NCBI GenBank assembly: GCA_963082975.1
Contig: OY720348.1
Coordinates: 75,727,719-75,791,718 of the forward strand
From: Labia minor
Taxonomy: Eukaryota; Arthropoda; Insecta; Dermaptera; Spongiphoridae
Reading direction: 5' to 3'
Length of the DNA stretch: 64,000 nucleotides
Every line of letters begins with the position of its first letter. The stretch's first letter is position 1. The translations under genes and the position numbers were made by a program. The notes under the pieces were generated by a model. That model was not told the DNA's origin. It made no database searches and saw only the letters and a list, made by a program, of their open reading frames with translations. Shown here piece after piece: positions 10,351-21,754 of this stretch.

Positions 10351-11533
10351 AAAAGGATATTCGTGAAAAATATAAATAGAAAATACAACAACTATATATC
10401 AACTAACAAAACAAAGAAAAAAAAAGCGTCAGTCAAAGACATAATACATAGATAGTAAATTCTGAGAGACTTCTCATTCAAAACTCCTTTAAGTTCTGCT
10501 AAAACAATAATTTCAGGTTCAAGTAATAAGAGTCAAAAACAAATTTATTAAGAAAAAATAAAAACTTATGAGTTATTGAGTGTTTCCCAAATGTCTAGTT
10601 TTTAACAATGCACCTCTAATGATCAAAAACTGTCCAGAATTGAAAGTTTTACATTTTACACTGAAAAGATGCTGTCTCTTATTTGTCTGGCAAGGAAGGG
10701 AAATCTGTGAAAAAATGTCATACCAAGAAAAAAGAACAGGAAATCGGTTTCAGGCTATTTCCACAGCTATCCGGCTGGTGCCATCAAAGTCACAAACACC
10801 CCTTCCAAATTTGGTCAATTTTTTGCAAAAATGACCGTTTTTGATCTGTCAGTAGTTAATAACTTTATTAATAACCCTTTGCCCCCCCCCCCGAAGGGTG
10901 AACTAACAGAATATCATATGACCTGCTCTCATGGCAATGTGTCGTTAAATTACCTACAAATTCTAAAATTCTAAAAAATATTTTTTATTAAGAAATAAAT
11001 GGAACTGTCAAACACTGAAGTTTTTCTGTTTTTGTATTTCTCGAAAATTTGAATTCAAAATTTTTAAAGGTCAACTATTTGAATCTCAATGTTTTTGGTT
11101 AGATGATAGTAAAATCTATAAATACTCCAGTGTTGAAATGTAATTATCGGAATGAAATAATGCGTATTTTTATAATTGATTCATTCACAAAATTTAGCTA
11201 AACAAAAACATTCATTTCTTTTTGTGTTTTTATTCAAAATCTATTTTAATTTAATCAGTGAATTAATTATATATTAGCGGACCAGTGTGAGAGCCCTCAC
11301 ACGCAAAGAAATTGAAACGCAAATGATTGAAAAATATTATAAGATATAAGAGGCACTGGATGTGACGTCACAAATGACGCAAAAAAAAAAATAAAAAGTA
11401 AGAAAAAAATTATTTTTTCATTTTTCTCAAAAAGTATTGATTGTTTTCCAATGAATTTCACGCAATTAATAGATTAGCCCAAGGGCTATCCAATGGCATT
11501 GGAATGGCCCAAATCGCATAAGTCGTTTAGGTG
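10351..11533. other. AT-rich region without a recognised gene
   Basis: Holds an 84-residue plus-strand frame (10580-10834) with no recognisable domain, a C-run at about 10885, and a perfect small hairpin GTGTGAG-agcc-CTCACAC near 11287-11304. The segment 10640-10950 is less AT-rich and not repeated in the window. Confidence 0.35.
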
Positions 11534-11981
11534 AAGTAGGGCAGTGGTTCTTAAACTGTGGTCCGCGGACCCCTGGGGGTCCGCGAAGCCTTTACTGGGG
11601 GTCCGCGGTCCTCGGAAAAAAATCATCGTAAAAATATATACATATATAAATATTTAAAGTTCATTGTTTAACTATATCCTCCTAGAGAATTACGGCTATA
11701 ATTTAATACTATTAATAATACTATTTTATTTTATTAAATTGATAATTATGTCAATTAATTTTTTGTGAATAAATAAACATATATAAAAAACTATATATAA
11801 AATTTGAATTTTCATCCATTCATTCATTTAAAATCCCCTCTTAGGGGCTCGGAAGGGGAGGCATATAAGGGAATTTTCTTTCACTTTGTTATTGGGGAAA
11901 ACCAGGGGAGGGGACAGTCTTACCCGGAAAAACCCAAATTGTCAGCGTCCACTCTGGGGTTTTAAACAGTTTTAAAGCAAA

Positions 11982-12091
11982 TGTTAATTATAAGTTCATT
12001 TCTCAACGAGTTGTATCTTTAAATTATTTTTATTAATGTTAATTATAAGTTCATTTCTCAACGAGTTGTATCTTTAAATTATTTTTATTAA
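11982..12091. repeat. Tandem duplication, 2 x 55 bp
   Basis: The unit beginning TGTTAATTATAAGTTC and ending TTATTTTTATTAA occurs twice in a row (11982-12036, 12037-12091) with no difference that I can see. It lies in the 5' untranslated part of the hAT element. Confidence 0.9.
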
Positions 12092-12275
12092 TTTAATTAA
12101 TTATAATTAAATTATAGCTAATAATAGTTTATTATAGCTAATAATTTTTTTTAATTTTTAGTGTAATTTGCATGATCATTATTTTATAAAAACACTAAAC
12201 ACATTTTGCAATTTCCCAGAAAGGCTGTTTTTGAGAGTAAGTATAAGTTAGTTTTATGAATAAAAAATATTTATT

Positions 12276-12425
12276 TTAATAATATTTTAGAATCAAATTA
12301 CGAAATTAATAATATTTTAGAATCAAATTACGAAATTAATAATATTTTAGAATCAAATTACGAAATTAATAATATTTTAGAATCAAATTACGAAATTAAT
12401 AATATTTTAGAATCAAATTACGAAA
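12276..12425. repeat. Tandem array, 5 x 30 bp
   Basis: Five head-to-tail copies of a 30-bp unit (TTAATAATATTTTAGAATCA...) without spacers and apparently without mismatches. It lies between the left end and the transposase start of the hAT element. It may be a recent slippage product. Subterminal transposase-binding repeats are a possible role, not shown. Confidence 0.92.
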
Positions 12426-12655
12426 TATATTTATTATATAAATTAATATTCATTTAAAATGATATTAAATCATTTATTTAAAATTATTTAAAACATTTAT
12501 TAAAATGATTTAAAACATTCATTTAAAATGATATTAAAACATTCATTTAAAATCATATTAAAACATAGCTAGTAAATAATAATTCGTTATATTTATATTA
12601 TATTTATATTATATTTATATTATTGTAGTTCAATGTTAATAAATTACTCCATAAA

Positions 12656-14515
12656 ATGGATCGTTGGCTACAAACTGGTTCAACACAGAAACGGAAAGAA
12701 TCAGATGATGAGGCATCAACAGCAAACTCTACCAAGAAACGCAAAACTAGAAAATATTCGGATGATTATTTATCATTTGGATTTACTTATATTTGCAACA
12801 ATGATGTGGAAAGACCAGTCTGCGTTCTATGTCAGGAAAGTTTATCCAATGAAAGTATGAAACCTGCTAATCTCAGACGTCATTTACAAACAAAGCACAG
12901 CGAGCATGTTAGTAAGTCTATCGAATTTTTTAAAATGAAAAAAGAAGAACTTAATTCAAGTCAGAAATTGATGGTAAAGACGGGATCTGGTGGTATGAGT
13001 AAGAAAGCAGTAATGGCATCATATGAAGTAGCTCTACTTATTGCTAAAGCAGGAAAGCCGCATAATATAGCAGAGCAATTAATTCTTCCTGCTACAAAAG
13101 TAATTACAAATATAATGTTAGGAACTAAAGCAGCAAACGATATAAATTTGATTTCATTATCAAATGATACGGTTAAGAATAGGATTGAAGACATGTCATG
13201 TAATATAAAAGAAGAATTAATATCGAGAGTGCGCAAAAGTCACTATTACTCATTACAATTGGATGAAAGTACTGATGTCACTAATAATGCCAATTTGTTA
13301 GCTTTCATTAGATATGAGTTTGAAAATCAAATACAAGAAGATGTATTGTTTTGTGATTCACTACCTTCACGAACGACAGCTAATGACATATTTAACAGTT
13401 TGAATAATTTTATAACCGAAAATGAAATAGAGTGGCCAAAATGTGTTGGAATTTGCACTGATGGTGCTCGTGCAATGTCAGGTACAAGAACTGGATTGAT
13501 TGCTCTTATTAAAAATGTTGCGCCTCAGGTTGTTTGGAATCATTGCTGCATTCACAGAGAATCATTAGCAGCCAAAAATATGTCACCAGATTTGAAAAGA
13601 ACATTAGACGAAGTAGTTAAAATTGTCAATTTCATTAAGGCTCGTCCACTTAATTCCAGAGTTTTTAAAATTTTGTGTGAGGAAATGGGTAGTCAACATA
13701 CACATTTATTATTACATACAGATGTACGTTGGTTGTCCCGCGGGAAAGTACTCATTCGCCTTTTTGAGCTTCGAGATGAAATACGATTGTTTTTAATAGA
13801 TGCGCATTTTGAACTGACCGAATGTTTCAATGATTTTATCTGGTTAGCTAAGGTGGCTTACTTGACTGATATTTTTACAAAATTGAACGAACTTAATTTG
13901 AGCCTGCAAGGTACTGTTGTAAATATATTTAAAGTTGAAGATAAAATAGAAGCAATGATTAAAAAAATCGACTTGTGGTCGAAACGCATCCAGAACGGTG
14001 TATATGAGTCTTTTCCAACTCTCAATGATTTCATAGAAAGCTCCAGTGAAAAATTGCTTAATCAAACGCGTCAATTATTTGTTGAACATTTAATTACTTT
14101 GAAAAGCAACTTCAGGAAGTATTTTTCTACTCCTGATCCTTGCAATAACTGGATCAGAGATCCATTTAATATGGAAATTACAAATGCTAAACATTTATCT
14201 GCACCTGAACAAGATATTCTCGTGGAATTATCATGTGATACAACTTATAAACTAAAATTTAACAAAACTGAATTGAGCAACTTTTGGTTACTTCTCAGGT
14301 CAGATTATCCTGCGCTTGCAAATAAAGCACTTCAACACTTGATTCCATTCTGCACAACATATTTATGCGAACAAGCTTTTTCGGTACTATTTTATATTAA
14401 GTCTAAATATAGAAACAAATTAAATGTAGAGCCGGATCTTAGATTAAAAGTTTCCAATATTAAGCCAGATATTGAGATTCTTGTTTCAAGAAAACAACTG
14501 CATACATCTCATTAA
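12656..14515 (+). CDS. hAT-family transposase with BED zinc finger (ZBED5-like)
   Basis: DNA-cutting enzyme of the surrounding transposon, 619 residues, uninterrupted from ATG to TAA. The N terminus has a basic stretch, KKRKTRK at 27-33 (a likely nuclear localisation signal). A BED-type zinc finger follows (C56, C59, H76, H81). The RNase-H-like catalytic core shows LDEST with D203, CTDGARAM with D269, the CCIH motif at 297-300 and DVRWLSRG around W359. The C-terminal dimerisation/catalytic block has CEQAF with E572, followed by KYRNKLNVEPDLRL and NIKPDIE. Order and length match the ZBED5/FAM200-type proteins derived from Buster hATs. Start chosen: the first in-frame ATG, which keeps the basic region. 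An out-of-frame ATG at 12633 could act as an upstream reading frame. Catalytic roles follow from the family; activity is inferred only from intactness. The TSDs and ends (11542-14901) place it in a complete element. Confidence 0.93.
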   Translation: MDRWLQTGSTQKRKESDDEASTANSTKKRKTRKYSDDYLSFGFTYICNNDVERPVCVLCQESLSNESMKPANLRRHLQTKHSEHVSKSIEFFKMKKEELNSSQKLMVKTGSGGMSKKAVMASYEVALLIAKAGKPHNIAEQLILPATKVITNIMLGTKAANDINLISLSNDTVKNRIEDMSCNIKEELISRVRKSHYYSLQLDESTDVTNNANLLAFIRYEFENQIQEDVLFCDSLPSRTTANDIFNSLNNFITENEIEWPKCVGICTDGARAMSGTRTGLIALIKNVAPQVVWNHCCIHRESLAAKNMSPDLKRTLDEVVKIVNFIKARPLNSRVFKILCEEMGSQHTHLLLHTDVRWLSRGKVLIRLFELRDEIRLFLIDAHFELTECFNDFIWLAKVAYLTDIFTKLNELNLSLQGTVVNIFKVEDKIEAMIKKIDLWSKRIQNGVYESFPTLNDFIESSSEKLLNQTRQLFVEHLITLKSNFRKYFSTPDPCNNWIRDPFNMEITNAKHLSAPEQDILVELSCDTTYKLKFNKTELSNFWLLLRSDYPALANKALQHLIPFCTTYLCEQAFSVLFYIKSKYRNKLNVEPDLRLKVSNIKPDIEILVSRKQLHTSH

Positions 14516-14909
14516 ATATGTAAGTTATATTTAATGAGATAGATGCAGTTATTTTTTAAAATATTTCTTATTTAATATTTTCTGAAAAAAATTATAAAAT
14601 ATTTATATGAATTTAATGTAAGTACCCATTATAATTTGTGAGATTTGTTGCTATGACAATGTTTGTATTTTCTTTCTGCAATATTATAATTTCTAATAAA
14701 ATGTGTTCTACAATATGCAAAAAAATCGTTATTCACCAATCACTGTTAGAAATATTCATCATATATCCTTGTCCTTATGAGATCGTAAGCCAGAAATTAA
14801 TTAATAAAATGACGAAAAGTACCTAAAGTTGTGATGGGGGTCCGTCAAAAAAAATTTTTTCAAGTGGGGGTCCGTGGAGTACATAAGTTTAAGAACCTAT
14901 GAAGTAGGG

Positions 14910-16001
14910 GATAGAACTGTCTTTTCAATAGATAGATAAAACTTTTTCAAATTTCAAATTGATTGATTTATTAGCTTTATGCGCACTCGTTAAAGACACC
15001 ATTATCTAGTGAGTCCATTAAGCAGCAGGGTGTAACAATCAAAATGCGCATAAAGCAAATATATTACTAAATTAGAAATTTCACCAAGTGTTTAATTAAC
15101 AATTATTATTTATTAAGATTTATATTATTATTTAAATTAAATTTACATATAATATAATGAAAATGTATTCTTACCATTTAGAATAAATTAAATAATAATC
15201 TTTAAATAGGATTGTGTAGGCAAGTAAAAAAACTTACATTAAATAAATAAAAGTATGAATAAGTATACAGTTAGAGAAATTTCAATGATTGATAAATCAA
15301 ATGGGATAAAATTCTTTCATTTCCTTTCACTAAACCACCGTTTAATCATACAGAATAGAAACCTAAAAGAAAACAAAGAGAATCTTTCAAGAAGCATCAT
15401 TTATCATCAGCATTGATCAGCAATCAAAAAGGCCTTATTAAACAATTATTATTCTGTTTATCAAGAGAATTATGAAAAGAGACATTGAAATTGCTATTTT
15501 ATTATATTCCAATGAAGAATTAATATTTACGGGGGAGACGGTTATTTAATTCAAGGTTTTCCTTTTTCTTTCTCCCAAAGACATTCATTCATTCTTCATT
15601 TTGATTTTAAGCATTAAAACTTATTATTATATATTCATTCAATGTATTACATCCAAGATACTTATTTAAACTAATGTCCCTTTTGATTGGCTTCCTAAAA
15701 ATGAACTCCCACACCTAATTAATTTCAAAAATAGAAAAATTAATGGCTAACTTATACGATCGTTATTCTAAAGCTATAGTTATATTTTATTATGAAATTA
15801 TATTTTATATTTTATTATTTTTATAATTTATTATTTATTATTATTAAAATTATCCTTAGATAGAAGGAAGGGGATTTTTATAATTAGACAAATTATAAAT
15901 AATATTTGAAAAAAACATGCATGCTTAGGAAGGTGCGAGTACGTGGCATTTCAATTGAATTTCATTATTTGATATGATAAATAAGCATGACGAAAAGAAA
16001 A
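14910..16001. other. AT-rich region, nothing recognised
   Basis: No open frame of note, no inverted ends and no tRNA-like boxes seen. Short TTA/TAA-rich stretches dominate, especially 15775-15900. Confidence 0.5.
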
Positions 16002-16295
16002 AGCTGGAGTGTCTCCACTCGACTATCTCGCAAATTTGAATTGGATTAAATAACATAATATATTATATTTTAATTAAATTTAATTAATTATAAATTATAA
16101 ATTAAAAATAATAAATAATATTTATTAAACCAGCGCATGTTTGGCTCTTTGTTGATGGCACCACGTCACGTGTTGGCGCGTGATTTGCAATGTTAAAAAA
16201 TTAATTCTGGTACTTTCAGGGATTCAATCAAGTTGAAATTCTATATATAGCAGTTTTATACAATTTTTAATCATGTGAAAAACTATCAAACATAG
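16002..16295 (-). mobile_element. Helentron-like (HINE) family 1, copy d (5'-truncated)
   Basis: Plus strand begins AGCTGGAGTGTCTCCACTCG then ACTATCTCGC: the intact 3' hairpin and inner inverted repeat. The copy stops after CATGTGAAAAACTATCAAAC, so the microsatellite-bearing 5' half is missing. Confidence 0.75.
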
Positions 16296-17096
16296 GGTAA
16301 AGTATAAAAAGAAATTAAGATTGAAAATATGATCTAGAAATTATTTGTTGCAAAGTTGTAGTAGTTGAATTATAGAATATTAATTAGTTTTTCAAATAAA
16401 GTAGCTTTTTGTTACCTTGTTAAATATCTTTTCTGCGTTTCAATAGTTATTGATAATAGTTAGTTGATATATATATAATAAAATGGCTTGAGGGCCGTAA
16501 CTTAAGTTGAAAACCTATACATTATAATTATAAGTGGATTCGCATCTCCCCTCCTCCACACCCTCTTACCTCAGACCATAAACTCATTATGAAACAAACT
16601 AACTAAAGAATAACATTTCGATGATGGAATTATAAGTGAAATCTTTCCTACTTTGAAAATGTATGGCCGAGTTGAATACAATACCAAACAACAATGTAAT
16701 ACAAGATAAAATGGCAATTAATTTAATAGTAGATATTTCTTGTTTGGAAAATTGGAGTGGAGGAATGAATGGTTATTGTTTTGAATATTATTATATATAT
16801 TTTTAGGTGTACTTGAATTTATTCGTGTTTTTTTTTGGTTTAACTAATAATATTTTATTTTTTATATATAAAAATGCACATTGTAGATTATTTATTGGCT
16901 AGAATAGTATTAACATGTTGGAATAAATTTAAGAAAATAATTAATTAAATAAAATGGCAGAATATTAGTATTATACGTCTGTTCGTGGAACAAACTGAAG
17001 TTTATTAAGCTGTGATTCCCAAAAAGATGGCTCGACTTGAGCCATGAGGAAATTGCAGTTTGGTTCCATTTCTTTGCTTAGTGGAAATGAATGATA
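16296..17096. other. AT-rich spacer, nothing recognised
   Basis: Contains a modestly less biased patch (16530-16700) without a frame or repeat partner. No supported feature. Confidence 0.5.
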
Positions 17097-17316
17097 GGCC
17101 CAATGACGCAGCCAGCGTGCGAGCTGCAACTATGTACCTGGCGCTCGCTTCCCATGCGTCCGGTCGGGGCTTAAATATAATAATAATTGTATATATGAAT
17201 ATATATATATATATATATATATGTATAGGTCGAATTAAAAATGATATAAAATTCAATTCGACCCCAATCTATTATTATTACATTAACTAACTGGTGAAAT
17301 AAAAAATACATATACA

Positions 17317-17354
<38 letters not shown>

Positions 17355-17450
17355 GTTGTTTTTAATTATTTTTAAATCGTCGGTCGGATCTGCTCCCGAC
17401 CAGAGTTCTTTTTTGAAATAAATCTGCATTTTTATCACTTAAGTCTCTTA

Positions 17451-17491
<41 letters not shown>

Positions 17492-17539
17492 TAGAAATAA
17501 AAAGAAATTAAATAATAATTACAATAAACAATTAACATA
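17097..17539. repeat. Dispersed repeat F, copy 2
   Basis: Near-identical to 9955-10350 over its non-microsatellite parts, in the same orientation. It is longer because its (AT)n tracts at about 17197, 17322 and 17455 are expanded. The 5' block GGCCCAATGACGCAGCCAGC is conserved, as are CATGCGTCCGGTCGGGGC and TAAATCGTCGGTCGGATC. The 76- and 83-residue frames across it are translations of the repeat on each strand. Confidence 0.78.
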
Positions 17540-18859
17540 GGTAATTAATGATAGGTAATATTTAACAAACGAAACGATATCATTGTCGCCACTTACCTGT
17601 TTGGGTAAGAATTCTACTATTAAAGCAAATTTATAAACTATAATTAATGAAAAGGAATTAAGGTTATTAAACAAAGACGATAGTTAAAAAATGTAATTTA
17701 ATATAACGAGAAATAGTAATATTATCCAAGTCTTATGAACAAACTATAAAATATAAATTGTAAATGAATTGGTAAATTTGATGAAACGAATGAAGCGAAA
17801 TGGCGTCAAGCAAAGAACAAAGAAATTATAATCAAGTGTAAATAGAATGAAACGAATTAATTATATGTTTATAAATTAATAACGAACGAAACGGATATAT
17901 GAAAAAATAAAGAAAATGAACAAATTAATATAAACAACAAATCTAAGAGAAATAATATAAATGAAAAGATAATAAACAAAAATAAATACGAGATGAGATG
18001 AAACGGTGTTGTTACGAGAGCGATCGAGAAAAAATTGTCGTCTCTGAAGCAGACAGAACCCTTGAAAAATTACAGTTAATAGATGGCAGAGCGGAGCACC
18101 CAAAACGGCTCGAACAACGATTTTTGCATATTTTCTAAACTGGTAAGCAGATGACTTGTAATTCGTCTTCAGCTAAAAAATGACGTTCTTTGAATGAAAT
18201 GACCATTAACCCCGGGGGCAGCGAAACGAACAATCCCATTGGAAGAGCAAGAATTTGTCAACGGAACAAGAAAATTTGGGGAGATGAAGGTGGGGGGGGG
18301 GGGGAAGTCAACCAGGTTGGATGTCCAGGCAGTCAAACACAAGATACAACCACAGAACATGCATCCGATTAGCAAAATATGTTCTCGATCACACATCTCT
18401 TCTAAAATCAAAACTTATTTAAATAAATAAAACAAAACAAAAAAAAAGGAATTTTGCAAAAAAATTATTTATAGAAAAATATTTTAATCAAATTTTAACT
18501 CAAAGACAATTAAATTGTTATTGAATTATATATACAGGTAAATTATTCCAATTTCCTAACAAATAAATAGAAAAATAATTAATAATTTAATTTAAAAAAA
18601 ATAAAACTAATAATATTTAGACTGATATCATTGTAAAAATATCAAAAAGAAACTTTTCAATGGAAAAAATTCTTAGGTTCAATTAATAATTTTCTAATTA
18701 AACGAACAAAGGGTGTAGTGCTCACCCACATGGCGAGATAATAAAAATATTATAATTTTAATATATATAGAAAAAAAATAATTGTTTTATAAGATAAAAT
18801 AAGTAATTTTAAATGTAACAAAACAAATCTTGCAAAAAAATAGAATACACAATAATAAT
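17540..18859. other. AT-rich region with a G-run
   Basis: Includes a poly-G run at about 18292-18304 in a patch of mixed composition (18000-18400). Small overlapping frames on both strands there have no recognised domain. At 18731-18752 the string TGGCGAGATAATAAAAATATT resembles the 5' tip of Helentron-like family 1 in reverse, possibly a solo remnant. Confidence 0.35.
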
Positions 18860-18992
18860 TTAATGTGATGGTTGAGCTTGTTTTTTAGCATCCATTTTTT
18901 CAAATTTTAAAATCATGGAAGATATTGCTATTCTTAATTCTTTTTCAATTACTAAGCGAGAACGATACTTATTTAAAATCTTCACATAATTG
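18860..18992 (-). pseudogene. hAT transposase relic, C-terminal end
   Basis: On the minus strand the last 35 or so codons before a stop read NKYRSRLVIEKELRIAIS and end KKQAQPSH. This matches the C-terminus of ZBED5/FAM200-like hAT transposases (the same block in the intact copy at 12656 is KYRNKLNVEPDLRL...LHTSH). Just upstream LCED is in another frame, so a frameshift or deletion removed the block between CE and KYR. A dead copy from a different hAT lineage than the intact one. Confidence 0.65.
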
Positions 18993-20208
18993 TTCTATTA
19001 CATTCGCGCCCCCTGACAACAGTCGCCCCACAGCTTGGAAACATTAAGTATTTTCTTCAATAGAAATTGCAGCTCTTCTACAGCCACTAGAATGAGTGTC
19101 CATTTTGTACTAATCTATTTTTGCTTTGTTAATTTAGGTCCTATATACCAGAGTAACGTTTTCTATGAGGGTTTCTTATTTGTTTTATCTTATATAAACT
19201 AAAAACACAGACCTTAAATCCTAAAATTATTACTTATTTTAATAATTTTTTAGTTTAATGAATTACCAACTATCGTTTTTATTTGTGTTTTTTAATTCCT
19301 TTTTTTCCTTCCTTTTTCCATAATCACAATAATAGATTGTCCGGATATGAATAATTACCCTCTCACCATAAATTAATTCTAGGGTTAATCCTAATATAAC
19401 TCATCGTCGTTGATGGTCAGCTAATCTAATTGGACTGTCTAACTAATGCTTTGACAAACTATTCAAGATGAAAGCTCTTATCAACTCTAAGCACATAATA
19501 CATTTGATTATATTGATTATATCTCAATGGTTCTCTAAGCACAAGAACAATCGCTTGAATCAGGTAAACGTTATTTCCACACTCATGGAACACTCATCGA
19601 ACAAGTAAATTAAAGAAATACCAATCATGAAAGAATTTATTAATAAACAAAACGTTCCGTTCTTTAGGCAAATTTGAAAAAATGAATCTATTAGTATTAT
19701 TATTATTAATGTTAATATTAATAAAAGGAATGAATTCATTTATTTATGCATTGATAGAAGGCATATGAAATTGGACGTTCGGGAATATTTATTACATGAT
19801 ATCACCCTTCCTCCCTCATCCAGAATCATTTAGAGCTACTTTTAATTACGAGTATTATACCTCGCAAAAGATTATTTAAATATTGTCATTGAATAGAAAT
19901 AATAGTTAAGTACAAGGTAAGAATACTTATTACTTCACTTTAACTTGAATGATTTAGATGAGAGGTTTTACATGATTTCTGCAAAGTCGTAACATGAAAA
20001 GAACAACTTTTCTGCTTGCATTTGATTTTAAGCTTAAAACGTCTTCACTCTATTTAAGTTACTAGAATCCAAGCAATATTGGGTTAATTAGAAGTAAAAA
20101 GGGAGGAAAAAACTTTTTTTTTATATTAAAAATTGGAAGTAAAATTAGAAAATGTTAAGAAAGGTGGGTTCGTGATTTATTTAATTATTATTTTTTAAAT
20201 AGTATATA
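18993..20208. other. AT-rich region, nothing firmly recognised
   Basis: Adjoins the hAT relic, and its first 150 bp (GCGCCCCCTGACAACAG...) may be further decayed parts of that element. The remainder shows no frames, RNA genes or inverted repeats. Confidence 0.4.
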
Positions 20209-20315
20209 TAAAAAAAAACCTCTGACTTTGTACGTTTTACGCAAGGAGAACGCCTATCAAGTCGGTTATATCAATGAGGTGTCCTATGATCAATAGAACG
20301 GATCCTCTTAACCTT
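20209..20315 (-). mobile_element. tRNA-derived SINE, copy 3, 3' part only
   Basis: Matches only the 3' third of the SINE (plus-strand text ACCTCTGACTTTGTACG through TATCAATGAGGTGTCCTATG). It breaks off at ACCTTATAAATT, where Helentron-like sequence begins. The junction joins two repeats that both lost an end, suggesting deletion after insertion. Confidence 0.75.
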
Positions 20316-20799
20316 ATAAATTAAAATTAATAAATAATATTTATTTAACAAGCGCATGTTTGGCTCTTTGTTGATGGCACCACGTCACGTGTTAGCGCGT
20401 GATTTGCAATGTTAAAAAATTAATTCTGGTAATTTCAGGGATTCAATCAAGCTGAAATTCTATATATAGCAGTTTTATACAATTTTTAATCATGAGAAAA
20501 ACTATCAAACAGATATCTTTATTTTTGCGGTCAAAATCAAAACGTTGTAGGTAATGACCCTTTTCCGGTTGAGCTACATTTCTTAAAAGTTGATAGAAAA
20601 CTAAAAATTTTGAATAATGCCCATGTATCAAATTTGATGATTCTAGCTCAAACCGTTTTTGCGTAATCTTGTTTACATACACATACAGACATTTTTGAAA
20701 TTAGTGAAAATGATTCAGGAACCTTCAAAACGTATAAAAACATCAAAATCTCGACATCGAAAATTTTCGTGATCGCAATACTATCTCTGGCGAGATAGT
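20316..20799 (-). mobile_element. Helentron-like (HINE) family 1, copy e (3'-truncated)
   Basis: Carries the body and the full 5' tip: plus-strand GATCGCAATACTATCTCTGG then CGAGATAGTAAAAA at 20772-20804. The 3' hairpin end is missing because the copy starts inside the AT-rich segment at the SINE junction. The 79-residue minus-strand frame here is repeat translation. Confidence 0.78.
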
Positions 20800-21754
20800 A
20801 AAAAAGGGGGCGTCGGTTTAGAAAGGTTGGAAACCACGGACTTAGATTGATAGTTATGCAACTAACTTCAATCTACAAATTTAATATTGCATACGTGTCG
20901 AAAAATCATTATCATTCAAAGAAAATAACAAAAACTAATAATTTTAAAATATTCTTATATCACGGTATAAAATATATATTTTAATTTTTTTTTTTTTTGG
21001 CTATTTCATTTGTTATTATAAGCATTATAAAATTATAAAATGAATAGATCGAAAAAATTCGAAATTCGCCCTGGGAAAAGATGCTGTTTTAGATGTGTAT
21101 ATTTTTATTAGATATCCTATTTCATTGTCTAGAATCCATTTATTTAATTTGATTCCTCTCGTGTTGTTTATTTTGTTCATCCAGGTGGAACTTTTTAATA
21201 ACCTGTTAATTACAGGAGAAAATTCGGCGTTATCTTCTGATTACGCTTCTATTGCATCATCTAAAGGGACGTGAAAAGGTTTTACACTTGAGCATTTCTG
21301 GCTCATAATTAATTTGGTTTTGAGACTTTGATTTTCTGCTTCAAGTCCATTTATTTGTTTTCTGGGGCTTTTCGTTTCAGCTCTCACAGCAGTTGGATTG
21401 TTTTAACACTTCTACAATAGAGGTGTTATTTTTTTTGGAGAAAGTTATGTTTTTTGTTTTTTTACTAAAATATATTTAATTGATTTTTTTTTAATTATTC
21501 TTTAACGGAAAAATTGTTTTTGTATTTTTTATCAATAGAGAACTGTCTATATATTCTTTAAAGAATCGCATTTAAATACATTGGCAGCATATTGAGAAAT
21601 AATAGACTGAACACGGTTAGCTTCGGAATAGGCTTGAGATGACAATTTGTCAAGGACTGGAGCTGCAGGCAGATGGTCAAGACGAGACTGCTAGCTCCTA
21701 TAAGAGACAAGATTTCAATTGTTTATTTCATTTTAATGAATCTATGCTACAATT
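20800..21754. other. AT-rich region, nothing recognised
   Basis: A mixed-composition patch at 21590-21740 includes GAATCTATGCTA and CTCCTATAAGAGACAAGATTTC, echoing repeat C internal sequence (22430-22510). It may be a further decayed fragment of that family. Otherwise no supported feature. Confidence 0.4.

Larger units (their letters stand above)
11542..14901 (+). mobile_element. Complete hAT (Buster-type) DNA transposon, 3360 bp
   Basis: The left end CAGTGGTTCTTAAACTGTGG and the right end (reverse complement CATAGGTTCTTAAACTTATG) form an imperfect inverted repeat that continues through GGTCCGCGGACCCC-type sequence. Both sides are flanked by the exact 8-bp direct repeat AAGTAGGG (11534-11541 and 14902-14909). 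The central TA of the duplication fits the nnnTAnnn preference known for the Buster branch of hAT transposons. Inside are an intact 619-codon transposase, two tandem arrays upstream of it and short subterminal GGGGGTCCG repeats at both ends. Structure and coding are intact, so this may be a recent, possibly still competent copy (inference). Confidence 0.92.

Noticed and set aside
12276-12425. CRISPR-like array of 30-bp repeats
   Set aside because: The five units abut directly with no spacers, inside a eukaryotic hAT transposon.
12961-14074. Antisense frames at 12961-13236 and 13844-14074 and the 12633-12860 frame
   Set aside because: Shadows of the transposase gene in other frames.
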